A model generated the notes under the pieces. The model was not told the origin of the DNA. It saw nothing but the letters and a program-made list of their open reading frames with translations, and did no database searches. A DNA stretch of 64,000 bases, taken from the NCBI GenBank assembly GCA_009823505.1, contig VZQC01000265.1, positions 961,300 through 1,025,299 of the forward strand, in the 5' to 3' direction. A program made the translations under genes and the position numbers. Positions 1-11,159 of the stretch are shown in pieces (the first letter of the stretch is position 1; each line of letters begins with the position of its first letter). The stretch comes from Rhizomys pruinosus. Taxonomy: Eukaryota > Chordata > Mammalia > Rodentia > Spalacidae.

Positions 1-6
1 ACAAAA

Positions 7-1302
7 GGCAGGACTTTGGGCATCCCCCATTCTCTTGGGGAGCATGACTTGCATTTCCTAGTGCAAAGCACAGCTTCCCTTGCATCTAGGCCTATGAGAT
101 GATGAGCAACTGTGAAGAGATGCCCTGTTTCTTGGGTTTAGGCAGAAATAGTTAAGGAAGTAGGTTTAGACCATGATCACTGATTGATTTCTTCCATAAG
201 ACTACACAAATAAATGGCAGAAGTGGGAGACGCTTCCCATTCTGCTAACACAGAACAGCAGCTCTCCTACACAGTCGGCTGGGAAATGGCTCTGCCACAC
301 AGTTAAAAAGATATCCCCAGTCTCTGCTCGGGTGGCACCCTCCCCTCCTCGCTTTCTCGCTGACTGCTCGAGGCCCCAGGGACTTTGAAGCCTTGTACTC
401 AGGATCCTGTAGTTCTGACCTTGAGACCGTGTTAATTTCTCTCACCTTGGGTTCGTCTACCTTTTATTTGATGTGTGGAGGCATTAGAGAGAGTCACGTC
501 AATGTGCAAGCTGGATGCTAGCTCATTAAGCTTGCCTAGAATCTGATGCTCCATGAACATTAATTATTGGCTTTGCTTCCGTTGCTCTGGGAAGCTAATA
601 CAGATATTTCATGAAGGCCAGACTTTCCTCTCATTGGACGGGCTGACAAGCAATGTCTTCAACACTCCTAGAACGACCACTTAGGGAGAGGAAAGAAGAG
701 AGTGACCCAGGAGATGTCAGAAAAGGAGGTAGGGGAGAAATGGAGGCAGTTGGCACTGTGCCCAAGTGAAAACAGCATGGTGCCTCTGAGTCAGGGACTT
801 GGAACACTCCTTGCAGCGAGCACGCCTCCTGCCTGAATGCATGGACGGAGCCTGGAACATGTGCTGGGCGGGATGTGCGTTTGGGCAGGACCTTATTGTG
901 GTCTGCATTCAAGATTTATGTTTTCTGTCGACTGCTATCTACTTCCATCAAACACGATCAATCAACAGCACATCTGACGAAGTTACGATAAGTAGCATAC
1001 ATTAACCTTGGGCACAGCAGAATTGAACTAATCGAATCAATGATGGAATATGTGGATGGCATCCGTGTTAAATGGATGGATATACTAGGTGAGGTGGCAT
1101 GAGCCCTAACCTTTAGACTTCTCAATCCCACTCTGATCTGTCCTCTCCTTTATTTTCCTTTTTGAGACGGATTAATCGCGTTTTAGCGCCAGCGCTGAGC
1201 TTGAACTCACCTAATGTAGCTCCACGGCTGGACCTGGCAAACTAGCTTCTGCCCTACACCATATCATTAATACCTAGATTTACAGTCCAGCTCAGCTTTG
1301 TG
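7..1302 (-). repeat. Left arm of 1.3-kb inverted duplication
   Basis: Reverse-complement homologue of about 28,840-30,057: position 7 pairs with 30,057 and the match runs inward to 1302. The arm differs from its partner by many small indels. For example, the stretch 245-445 is 201 nt against 195 nt in the partner at 29,629-29,823. The divergence grows toward 1302. It includes a decayed B1-like segment near 1160-1290, matching 28,850-28,985 in the partner. Either a segmental inverted duplication or a misplaced, lower-quality copy of the right-hand region. Confidence 0.85.
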
Positions 1303-1303
1303 N
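1303..1303. other. Ambiguous base (n), likely sequence join
   Basis: This is the only non-ACGT character in the window. It falls exactly where the inverted homology with 28,840-30,057 stops, so it probably marks a contig join or gap fill rather than a simple miscall. Confidence 0.7.
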
Positions 1304-2033
1304 ATTCTCTCTAGTTAAACACTCTGAAACCCAGGCTTAAAGAAAAAAAGCTTGCGTATTCGGAACATAAAAGAAGAAGCATAAAGAGAGGAAAGGTCAT
1401 GATCGTCAGAAACTTCTTATAATTTTCCTCTGGGTGCAGAGTGGACGACTTTCATGTTCCAGACACACTGTGCAGTAGAGTAGCTATGGCAGAAGTGGGA
1501 CTGCTGGTGGTTGGTGGACCGTGGCATGATGGTCAGTATCTTCCCACAACAGTGGAGATGAGAGGAGTCACGAGCTCTCTACCATCTCATAAAATTTCGT
1601 AGTTTGAGTTTGAAGCTTGAGTTCAACAGTTCAGCTAGACTGACCTGCTAGTCAGCCCCTGAGATGCTCCTGTCTCTGTTCTTCCCAGAATGAGGATTAC
1701 AGATTCTCTGCAAGCATTTTAACTGCTTAGTCATCTTCCTACATGCTCTGGCAATCTATCTTTGAACTCTGAGGTCCTTAACTCTCCATTTACACTGAGA
1801 CATTGTTTAGCAGCAGAATATGTTCCGAGTAATATGTTAATAGATGATTGGTCATTGTATAGATGTTGTACACCACATTTATGCAAACAGTGGCTGTGAT
1901 GTCATTAGGTAATATCATCTTAGGGACTGCTGTCCACATGTGGCTGACTGAAATATCACTGTGTTATATAAATGTTCCACACTGACTTCATCAAGACAGA
2001 TTATTTATTGTGCTACTGCATTGGAGTCTCTTA
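1304..2033. other. Non-coding DNA, one decayed SINE
   Basis: No plausible gene. Positions 1600-1745 read like an antisense B4-type SINE, with remnants of the antisense B1-like part (tgctcctgtctctg) and of the tRNA-like head (ctgcttagtcatct). The rest shows nothing recognisable. Confidence 0.4.
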
Positions 2034-2044
2034 ATCATTCTTAA

Positions 2045-2258
2045 AAATATTTTATTTATTATTTTTATTTTATGTGTATAAGGGTATTGCTTGCATGTAG
2101 GTAGGTGCTCTGTGTTGAGGTCAGAATTTGGCATTGGATCTCATGGATAACTGAGTTTTGGATGGTTGTTATCCCCCTTATGGGTGCTGGGAATTGAACC
2201 AGGGTATTCTGTAAGAACACGCCAGTACTCTTAACTGCTCACCCATCTCTCCAGCCCC
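2045..2258 (-). repeat. B2 SINE, antisense
   Basis: The antisense B2 ends in the complement of the tRNA-like head (ctctccagcccc), with the complement of the B box before it and a T-rich tail complement at the left. It is flanked by the target-site duplication atcattcttaa at 2034-2044 and 2259-2269. Confidence 0.85.
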
Positions 2259-2269
2259 ATCATTCTTAA

Positions 2270-2816
2270 GATTGTGCACTTTATTACAATGGATTTCAAT
2301 CTAATCTCCTGAATTGTGTCTCTTTCCATTGCCTCTAACTTCTTTGTACCTACTTTTGAGCTATGGAATACCATTGAAGAAAATTACTCCATAAATCATT
2401 AAGGATTCCTCCACATACAGCCTAATAACCCTTTGGCACTTCAAACTCCATCCTGGTAATCACTTGCAGTGTTCTGAAATGCAAGCCATTGTGTGGAACA
2501 CCTCCCTTCCTGCTATCAAACAAGGTATTTATCTCCACACTCAATTTGTCTTCCTATTCTTCTTATAAAAACAGAGATCCTTCTCACTGCATGCATCAGA
2601 CATGTTTTCACATGGATTCCACCTCTAGCCCTCTCAAGATCATAATTGTTCTTTCACTTCATTTCTCCTAATCATTTCCTTTTTTGTTTAAAATAACATT
2701 AGTTCTTATTTAGAAGCTTATCCACACATTAACTAATATTATAAGAAAATTCTTGGCACACACATTTATTTTGTTTGGGTGAAGGCAAATCCTAAGAAGT
2801 ATATGTGGGTAGATAG
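2270..2816. other. AT-rich non-coding DNA
   Basis: No gene or repeat recognised. Short open frames show no family resemblance. Confidence 0.5.
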
Positions 2817-2821
2817 AAAAA

Positions 2822-3193
2822 GACCACAATCTCTGCTCCTCAAAGCTACTTGGCTGTCTTTTAAACTGTTGATGAATCACTGCAGCAGTGGGAAAGAGGT
2901 TACTCCTGCCCCCTGTCTGTGGGGGGGCTTGCTAGTGTAGTTATGACATAGTCGGACATGTTTAAGGATTTCTGTATAACCTTACCAGTTAGCTGTGTGG
3001 TTTATGTTTGTAGACTCACAGCCAAATTTGCAAGTATACCTTCATTTACTATATACCTACTGGGACTAGATTCTGAATCTGTAACAGAGAATACATCCCC
3101 TCCATATTCCAATAATTATATTTTATTAACTTTAGTAGAGAGCTTTCCATTGTTAATCACTTCTTCAGTTCCTTTATAAATGCATTTTTCTTT
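2822..3193 (+). other. Apparent source locus of a transduced segment
   Basis: These 372 bases recur at 16,157-16,526 with five transitions and one 2-bp deletion. Here the segment lies in ordinary flanking DNA, with gatagaaaaagacc at its left edge and no L1 upstream. In the other copy it directly follows an L1 poly(A). A TATAAA hexamer lies shortly before the right edge, a possible variant polyadenylation signal. The A-run and antisense B2 that follow begin at the same edge. Confidence 0.8.
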
Positions 3194-3194
3194 T

Positions 3195-3412
3195 TAAAAA
3201 AATTTGTTTCCTTTTATTTGCATAAATGACTTGCATGCATATATCTAAGGACACCATGTGTATGCAGTACCTGCAAAGGACAAAAGAGGTCATTGACACC
3301 CTTGGAACAGGAGTCATGGTGAGTTGTTTGCCACCATGTGGGTGTTGGGAACCAAACCTGGATCTTCTGTAAGAGCATCCAGTGATTTTGATTATTGAGC
3401 CATCTCCAGCCC
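3195..3412 (-). repeat. B2 SINE, antisense
   Basis: Antisense B2: A-rich tail complement at about 3194-3220, complement of the B-box region near 3340-3365, and head complement gagccatctccagccc at the right end. Its left edge touches the 3' edge of the transduction source segment. Confidence 0.8.
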
Positions 3413-4139
3413 TGACTTCCTCATTTCCAAGCACTTCCTTATGTTTCTATTACTTCCATTCTTCGAGATGCAGTTTTACCTCTTTAGTCAACTCTGTCAC
3501 AGTATCACCTACTGTCTTAATCCCCTACTGTGTTAACTTATGACTTCCTTTATTTCTCTTATTTTTTTCTTGTTGGTAACACCATATTTTTCCATTTCTT
3601 GAGAAACCACCTTCCTATACGTAATTGAGAATACACACCTCTTGCTCTCAATGATCCTTTGAACTCCATTCTTCCATCATAGATCTACTAGGTCAAAACC
3701 TTCCTCTACTACTGCAAGTCTTAAAATACTATCTATCTATCCACTTGGGTCAAACAGAAGAAGGACAAGTGTCCTGGACAACTCACTTCCACCTGTCCCT
3801 AATACTCAGCACATTCACGTGCCCTCTTTTCCAGTATCTTCTTTTTTTTGCTTTAGTACAAACTATCATCTTTCTTCAGTATGCCTAAAATCCTTGTGGG
3901 GCCTTCCCAATCCTCAGGAGGAATCCTTACTGTATTATCATGCTTCTGATCTGGAAAAGTCTTCCACCCATTATCTAGTGCTGTTGTCACTGGCTACATT
4001 TGGCCATTCCAGATCAATTCATAATTGCTTCTCTTGAGTATTTCCTTAGTTTGCAACAGTAATACTGCCTAATTTCATGCCTTGTAGCTGACAGGTAATA
4101 CTTAGATTTCACACGTTATGGTATAAAGACATATTGTTA
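3413..4139. other. Unique-looking non-coding DNA
   Basis: Nothing recognised. Open frames are short and show no known motif. Confidence 0.5.
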
Positions 4140-4155
4140 ATAAATTTGGCTCTCA

Positions 4156-4215
4156 TGTGTGTATGCGCACGCGTGTGTGTGCACGTGCATGGGTGTGTTT
4201 GTATGCATGTGTGCA

Positions 4216-4256
<41 letters not shown>

Positions 4257-4257
4257 C
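4156..4257 (+). repeat. (TG)n microsatellite
   Basis: Interrupted TG/CATG repeats lead into an uninterrupted TG tract at about 4218-4254. Open frames on both strands here only translate the repeat. Confidence 0.95.
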
Positions 4258-4285
4258 TGCCTCTGCCACTTTAGAAAGCTCTTTT

Positions 4286-4431
4286 TATTGGTGTTTTTGA
4301 AACAAGGTCTCCCTGTAGCTCCAGCTTTTCCAGGATTCACTTTGTAGATCAGGCTGGCCTTGAACTCACAGAAATCCGCCTGTCTCTGCCTCCTGAGTGC
4401 TGGGATTAAAGGTGTGTGCCACCATGCCCAG
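4286..4431 (-). repeat. B1 SINE, antisense
   Basis: Typical antisense B1: caggctggccttgaactcac, then tgggattaaaggtgtg near the right end. It is bounded by a 16-bp target-site duplication, tttagaaagctctttt, at 4270-4285 and 4432-4447, so both edges are secure. Confidence 0.95.
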
Positions 4432-4447
4432 TTTAGAAAGCTCTTTT

Positions 4448-4950
4448 AATGAGTTTTTACAGATGCTAACATTTGAAAATCTTGGAATTACCCTTTACTG
4501 ATTACATTATTTTGCTAGTACCTGCTGGTGTGGTTAATACCTATGGTCTTGATGTATTGGCAGAGATAGGTGTTGAAGCCATGAAAGTCTATAATTCTGG
4601 TACCCTGTCAAACTCCCTTACCCCGTCTAAATCATGCCATGCCCAGTTCTTTACATTTTCTTTCATTATTGCTTTTGGGCACTTTGCTGAGCTCTTTGCT
4701 GAGCTTCCTTTGAGTAGAGATGCTGCCTAGAATATTGTATGGAACATTGTATTCTCTGAATCTTACTGACTTTGTGCACTTCTCATTTCTTTTTGGGTTG
4801 GCCAGAGGTTTGAGGCAACCAAAGGGATCTAAACATTTCCCTGTGCAGACTGAAAATGTATTACTTTCTGAGACTTAGTAGTAGAGAATCATGGCTTTAT
4901 AAGCAAATCATTGTCTTTTCATAACTTATTACAGGCTATTTTATTATATT
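4448..4950. other. Unique-looking non-coding DNA
   Basis: Contains an 85-codon open frame at 4473-4730 with no recognisable family. I see no splice or codon evidence that it is real. Confidence 0.45.
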
Positions 4951-4951
4951 T

Positions 4952-5088
4952 TATTGTTGTTTTTGTGACAGAGTCTCCCTGTATCCTCAGCTGGTCTGGA
5001 GCTTGCTATGTAGCACAGGTCTCTCAGAGATCTGCTTGTGTCTGCCTCCCAAGTGCTGGGATTAAAGGTATATACCACCACATCAGGT
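4952..5088 (-). repeat. B1-type SINE, antisense, older
   Basis: Antisense B1 motifs: gtctccctgta, a degraded caggtctctcagagatctgc, then gtgctgggattaaaggtat. More diverged than the B1 at 4286. It ends where the L1 target-site duplication begins. Confidence 0.75.
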
Positions 5089-6579
5089 GACAGTTACTCT
5101 TTTTTTATTTTATTTTATTTTTATTGATGCTTTGTGTATTCCATACATCATTTTCCAATTCAGTTCAGGCATATATCCCCTTCCCTTCTCCCCCCACCCC
5201 ACCCCTACCCATCCCAGATCATGCATTCTTCCGTAAGTTTTCTGCATCTATCTCTGCTTTTTTGTTTTGTTTTGTTTTCATTTTTTTAACAATAAGTGAT
5301 AATTTGTGAGTACAAGCATCCTTCATGTAAAACCAATTTGCAAGCAGTTGTGCCCAAACCCACACAGTTAATGGGTCCCACCATCCAGCAGGGGGGGGCT
5401 TGTATGTTCATCAATTGATCAAATGATGTCCAGTCTATATTGTTGTAGTTTCACCATTAACCCCAATCAAGCCCTTACATTCTACCACGCCCCCCTTCCG
5501 CAGATTGTTCCCTGGCTTAGAAAAGGGGCACAGGTGGATGAGAAGCAAAACACTCTACTTTCTCTGGAGCTGATGTCTTGGTCTCTAGTCAGTTCTGGCT
5601 GTTTTCTTTCATGGGCTGCCAGCTTTTCCAGGCATAACCTTTCGATCCTACTAATGAAGCACATGCAATTAGTATTTAGGTATTAAACAGTATAATATAT
5701 AGCCTTTCATCCTACTAATGAAGCACACACAATTAGATTATAGGTATTTAAAAAGTACTAATTGTTATGGTAGGTTTTCTTGGTATAGACACAGATGTTT
5801 GGATGGTATGTTAAATTCATGATTTACATTTTCTTCTGTTAAGTATGGCAAGGTTTTCTGTGGTTTATAATATCTCCTAACCATTAGAGGATGTAAGCTT
5901 GTGGCATCAGCCGTGGGTTATTCCTCCAAGGAGAGAGCTATAGCCAATTAGATTTGGGATATACAGACATATGGCTGCACTGCTGCACAGTATTTCCGGC
6001 AGATGAGGTGTAGCTGGTGTTGACGGAGGAGTCTTGCTTGACTCAAGGAGACCTATATTTGCTTTATTGGTTTAGTGGTCTTTGGAACACTCTCTGGCAT
6101 CCCGAGACCATCTGTATACTTGCAAGTGTGGTCTCCACTACATCTTTCCCATGTTTATATCAGGTCTTCAACAGCAGGGCCTTATCGCCTCTCTTCCTGC
6201 AGATATCCCAGTTTGGAGCAAGGAGCCTTTACCTTTGTGGGGGCTTGGATCCCCTGGCCAACATCTCCTTGTGTAGAATAATCCATTGTTGATGTCAGAG
6301 CTCCTGTATTGATATTTTTGTTTAAGTGCATAGCTTAAGGAGACTTTAGCATTATATTTGGTTCTGAATAGAGAATAACCCTTTCACAGTTTCTATGTCC
6401 TTTAGTAATTAAAGAAGGCAGTTTTACTGATTTTACAAGAGAATACCTCTATAACAGCTGGCTGCAATCTACAGTTGGAGAACGACCTCATCATCATCTT
6501 ATTTCTCGTTATTCTATGGGGGGGGAGTTAAGAAAGTCTCTTATATTAAAACCGTGAAGGTTTTAAGACAGTTACTCTT
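5089..6579 (-). mobile_element. 5'-truncated L1, antisense, with 13-bp TSD
   Basis: The insertion 5102-6566 is flanked by gacagttactctt at 5089-5101 and 6567-6579. On the minus strand it ends in a poly(A) preceded by AATAAA-like sequence and a G-rich polypurine tract (C-rich at 5190-5215 here), typical of an L1 3' end. The whole insert is non-coding 3'-end sequence with no ORF2 recognisable, so this L1 lineage seems to have a 3' UTR of about 1.4 kb or more. A 66-bp internal direct duplication (from 5637 and from 5703) is unique to this copy. Confidence 0.85.
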
Positions 6580-6654
6580 AAAAAGAACTTAGATGAATCA
6601 ATTGATTTATAATTTCTGTTGTAAATATTTTGAATTGCATTGATTGTTATTAGA

Positions 6655-7721
6655 CTTGCATATATTTTAATGTTTTATTTTTATTGATATTTTGTTTGTT
6701 TCATACATCATTTTTCATTCCAATTTGGTTACATTGCCCTCTCCCTGCCCCACTCCCACCATAATTTATGAATTCTGCCATACATGTCTTGCATCTTTCA
6801 TTGTTTCCAAGGATTTTTTTCTGCAGAGTTTGTTTTTTGAGCAGAATTTAATGGTTTCAGTCAGTTCTTTGACCCAGTCCTTATGTTGTTGTTCCCTCCA
6901 TTTGTATTATTCAAATTTGCATATAAACAACACATATGTATCAAAATTATGACTTCAGGGAATAAACTGTATGTTAATTCCAAAATATGTTTTGGAGTTC
7001 ACATTTCCCCTTTAATTTGATATTATTCTAAAATATGAATACCTATCTTCCACCCATATAACCTAATTGCAATGTCTGAATATATAAGTGGCAGATCAAT
7101 TCAATTCTAGAGACCATTAAGAGATTCACATTATAACACCACAGTAACTTTCAGATACAAAGACATGTAATAATAAAGTTGCTCAGTTTGCCTGCCAACT
7201 GGGCATTCTGTGTTAGCATCCACAAATCAGGGAAACAATCTGCACTTTTTTTCTGGGACTGTGTTACTTCACTTAGCATAATGGCTTCGAGTTCCATCCA
7301 TTTACCTGCAATGTTGATGATTTCATCTTACTTTACTTCTGCATAGAACTCCTTTGTGTAGATGTACCACATTTTTGTTATTCAGTCATCAGTTGAGGGG
7401 CATTTGGGTTGGTTCCAGTTTCGCTATTGTGAAGAGAGCTGCAATAAACACAACTGTGTATGTATATTTGCAGTAGGATGAGTCTTGTCAGTATACACCT
7501 AGGAGTGCTATGGCTGAGTCATGTGGTAGGCTAATTTTGAGTCTTTTAAGAGTTCTCCACACTGCTTTCCATAGTGATTGTATGAGTTTACATTCCCACC
7601 AGCAGTGGATGAATTTTCCCCTTTCCCCAAAACCTCTCCAGCATTTGGTGTCTTTTGTTTTCTTTATCTTTGCCAGTCTTATTGCAGTGAGATGATACCT
7701 TAGAGTGGTTTTTTTACTTCA
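6655..7721 (-). mobile_element. L1 3' end and ORF2 C-terminus, antisense
   Basis: Poly(T)-led antisense L1 with a different, shorter 3' UTR from its neighbour. The complement of 7240-7290 encodes the ORF2 C-terminal motif IMLSEVTQSQKK, also seen at 37,638-38,015. Homology to the ORF2 tail runs to about 7715 with frameshifts and stops. It is non-functional and 5'-truncated, or interrupted by the next L1. Confidence 0.75.
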
Positions 7722-9030
7722 TTTTTTCATTTTTTATTTATTTTTATTGATGCTTTGCGTATTTCATACATCATTTTCCAATTCAGTTCAGGCATATTTC
7801 CCTTTCCCTTCCCCTCCTCTCCACCCCACCCCATCCCAGATCATGCATTCTTCCATAACTGTCCTGCATCTTTCAGGTTTTTTTTGTTTTGTTTTTTAGC
7901 AATAAGTGGTAATTTATGAGTACAAGCATCCTTCATGTAAAACCAATTTGCAGACTGTTGTGGCCAAACCCCCACAGCCCCACCATCCAGCGGGGGGGGG
8001 TGATTGTATGCTCAATCAAGTTGATCAAATGAGTGTCCAGACTATATTGCTGTAGTTTCACCATTCACTCCAATCTCAGCCCTTACATTCTACCATGCCC
8101 CTTCTTCCGCAGGTTGGTCCTGGCTTAGGAAAAGGGGGCAAAGGTGGATGAGAAGCAAAAACAGTCTCTTTCTCTGGAGTGTTGTCCTGGACTCTGGTCA
8201 ATTCTGGCTGTTTCCTTTCTGGGCTGTACAGTTTGTCCAGGAATACCCTTTCGATCTTACTAATGAAGCACAAGCAATTAGATATATAGTATTAGGTATT
8301 TAAACAGCACTAATAGTTATGGTAGGTTACTTTGGTATAGTCACATATGTTTGGCCACAGAACAAGGGGAAATATGATGATGATGATGATGAGGTTGTTC
8401 TCCAATTGTAAATTGGAGACAACTATTATAGAGGTAATCTCTTATAAAACTGCTAAAACTGCTTTCTTTAATTGACTAATAGACATAGGAACTGTGAAAA
8501 GGATTATTCTATATTCAGCAACCAAAGATAATACTAAGTCCTTAAGCTATGCACTAAGCAAAAATATATTAATACAGAGCACTGACATCGCAATTGATTA
8601 TTCTACAAGGAGATGTTGGCCAGGGGATCCAAGCCCCCCAAAAGGTAAAGGCTCCTTTGCCTCTAAACTGGGATACTGCAGAAGAGAGGTGATAGAGCCT
8701 GCTACCAAATACCTGATGTATGCATGGGAAAATGTATTGAGACCACACATGCAAGTGTACGATGCCTTGGAATACTAGAGAGTTGTTACCAAAGGTCACT
8801 AAACCAATAAAGCATATACGGTCTTCTTGAGTCAAGCAAGACTCCTCCGTCAGCGCCAACTACACCTCACCTGCCAGGAAAAACATGCAGCAGATGGCAG
8901 CATATGCTTGTATATCCCAAATCTAATGTCTATTGGCTTCTCCCTGGAGGAATAACCCACAGCTGATGCCACAAGCTTACATCCTCTAGGTTAGGAGATG
9001 TTATAAGCCACAGTGAGAGACCCTGTCATG
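7722..9030 (-). mobile_element. L1 3' end with 5' inversion (twin priming)
   Basis: Positions 7724-8352 match the antisense 3' half of the L1 at 5102-6566. At about 8353 the orientation flips: 8353-9030 is the sense copy of the adjoining upstream L1 segment (compare 14,880-15,510). About 60 bases of L1 between the two halves are missing. This is the usual outcome of twin priming. A small (GAT)n tract sits near 8376-8392. Confidence 0.8.
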
Positions 9031-9441
9031 TTTTCATTTTTAAATAAGTATTAATTTATGAGGACAAGATATCCTTCATGTAAAACCAATTGCAGCTATT
9101 GTACCCAAACCACACAGTTCATGGGTCCCCCATCCAGCTGTGTGGGGGGGGCTTGTATGTTCAATCAATTAATATAGATGAGTGTACAGATGTATTGCTG
9201 TTGTTTCACCATTCAACCCAATTGCATCCCTTACATTCTATCACAACACCTCTTCCGCAGATTGTTCCCTAGGCTTAGAAAAGGGACACAGGTGGAGAGA
9301 GGCAAAACAATCTACTTTCTCTGGAGCTGTTGTCTTGGACTCTGTTCAATTCTGGCTGTTTCCTTTCATGGGCTGACAGTTTGTCCAGGAATAACATTTC
9401 AATCCTATTAATGAAACACAAGCAATTAGATATATAGGTAT

Positions 9442-9476
<35 letters not shown>

Positions 9477-10500
9477 TTTGTCTTTTTGAAAGCAGTGTCT
9501 CCCGTGCTAGCTTATATATAGGTACTAAAACAGTACTAATTGTTATGTTTGTTGTTACTTTGGTATAGACCAGTTATTTTGGATGGTATGTTAATCCATG
9601 GAATTACATTTTTCTTGTTAAACTATGACAGGGTTTACTTGTGGCTAATAACATCTCCTAACCACTAAGAGGATGTAGCATGTGGCATCAGCCAGTGGTT
9701 ATTCCTCCAAGGGGAGATTTCATAGCCAATTAGATTTGGATATACGGCATATGGCTGGCGGCTGCTGCACAGTATTTCCAAGCAGGGAGGTGTAGCTTTT
9801 GCTTGACAGGGAGTCTTGCTGGACTCAAGGAAACCTATATTTGCTTATTGTGTTTAGGGCCTTGATAACAACTCATCTGGAATTCCAGAGAACAACTGTA
9901 CACTTGCAAATGGGGTCTAATTCATCTTTCCCATGTTACTCCGGTCTTCGACAGCAGGGCCTTATTGCCTCTCTTTCTTGCGAGGTATCCCAGTTTAGCA
10001 GGCAGAAGCCTTTACCTTTTTTTGTGGGGGGGTGCGCTACCTGGCAACATCTCCTTGGTCATTTAAGCAACCATTGTTGATCTCGAGGCTCTCCTGTATT
10101 AAATAATATTTGCTTAAGTGACTTAGACTTAAAGATACTTAAGAATATATTTGGTTCCTGAATATAGAACTAACTCCTTTTCCACAGTTCCTATGTCTAT
10201 TAGTCAATTAAAGAAGGAGTTTTACTGGTTCTTTATAAGAGAATTACCTCTATAACAGCTTCCACTTTACAGTTTGAGAACAATCTCTTCACATATATTT
10301 CTCTTGTCTGTGGGGGGGAGTAAGAAAGTTCTCTCGTATTAAAAACCTTCTGCACCTAGAAGGTAAGTTGTTAGGACTCATTACTAAATAGTTGTTACAA
10401 TAGAATCCACAGAGGGGTTTGCTGTCTATGACAATCTGCAGGCTTTTCTTCCTTTCAATTTCAGGACGGGCCAACCTTTCTGCTGGCCACATCTTGGTAC
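9031..10500 (-). mobile_element. L1 3' UTR, antisense, indel-rich
   Basis: Matches 5270-6550 in the same orientation, starting inside the 3' UTR and lacking the last 160 or so bases and the poly(A). A (TTTA)n tract near 9437-9480 followed by part of an SINE-like motif is inserted in it. Near 10,450-10,500 it extends upstream into the segment also seen at the start of the L1 at 14,677. Many one-base differences from its relatives look like sequencing-type indels. Confidence 0.75.
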
Positions 10501-11159
10501 ATCCTACACAATGAAAAGCTGTATCATATCTTTCTTAGCCATTACGTAGGTTGCCCATTTTGACCGTGGAACATAGCAGATATCTTTCCCGTAGTTGATT
10601 TTTAAGATTTAATTGCCAAGGTATTTGACCAAAAAGTTTTCTCATAATTCCATCGGTATCCCCTTTTTATTGTAGGTTTTGTTTTTTGGAGCCATGAGTC
10701 TCAAAAAAGGCTATATGTATTACACATACTATGATACGGCTGGAATCACGGCACAGTATTTCATCACATTCACCCCATGCTCTTTTTGGGTGACGTAGTG
10801 TTGATTACCTTGGGAAGCAAACTTAATTTTTAAGTTAAATCATCCTACAAGGTAAAAGAGAAGGCTGCAAGGTGACACTGTCAACACAGTAAAATTATAG
10901 AGAACTTTGTATGTGCAAATCCCAAAGTTATTGTTATACAGGATTTTAAGTAAAACAAATGTGACGAACAACAAATTTATATTTCCAAATAAAGGTAACG
11001 GCAAGTTATAAAAAAAAAACTGTTAAACCAATGTTGTGTAACATACAACATATTTACTTTTATTAAGTCCAAAACACCTATGTAACCTGTAGACAGATTG
11101 TGGGCAAAATTGGATACTGTTGAACTCACATCAATTAAATATGTTAATCGAAATATTAC
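10501..11159. other. AT-rich sequence between L1 segments
   Basis: No recognisable ORF2, SINE or gene. It may be further L1 non-coding sequence, but there is no second copy in the window to confirm this. Confidence 0.4.

Noticed and set aside
2822..3193. Tandem or segmental duplication as the explanation for the 370-bp repeat pair
   Set aside because: The second copy is bounded by an L1 poly(A) on one side and an A-tail plus a 14-bp TSD on the other, which a plain duplication does not explain.
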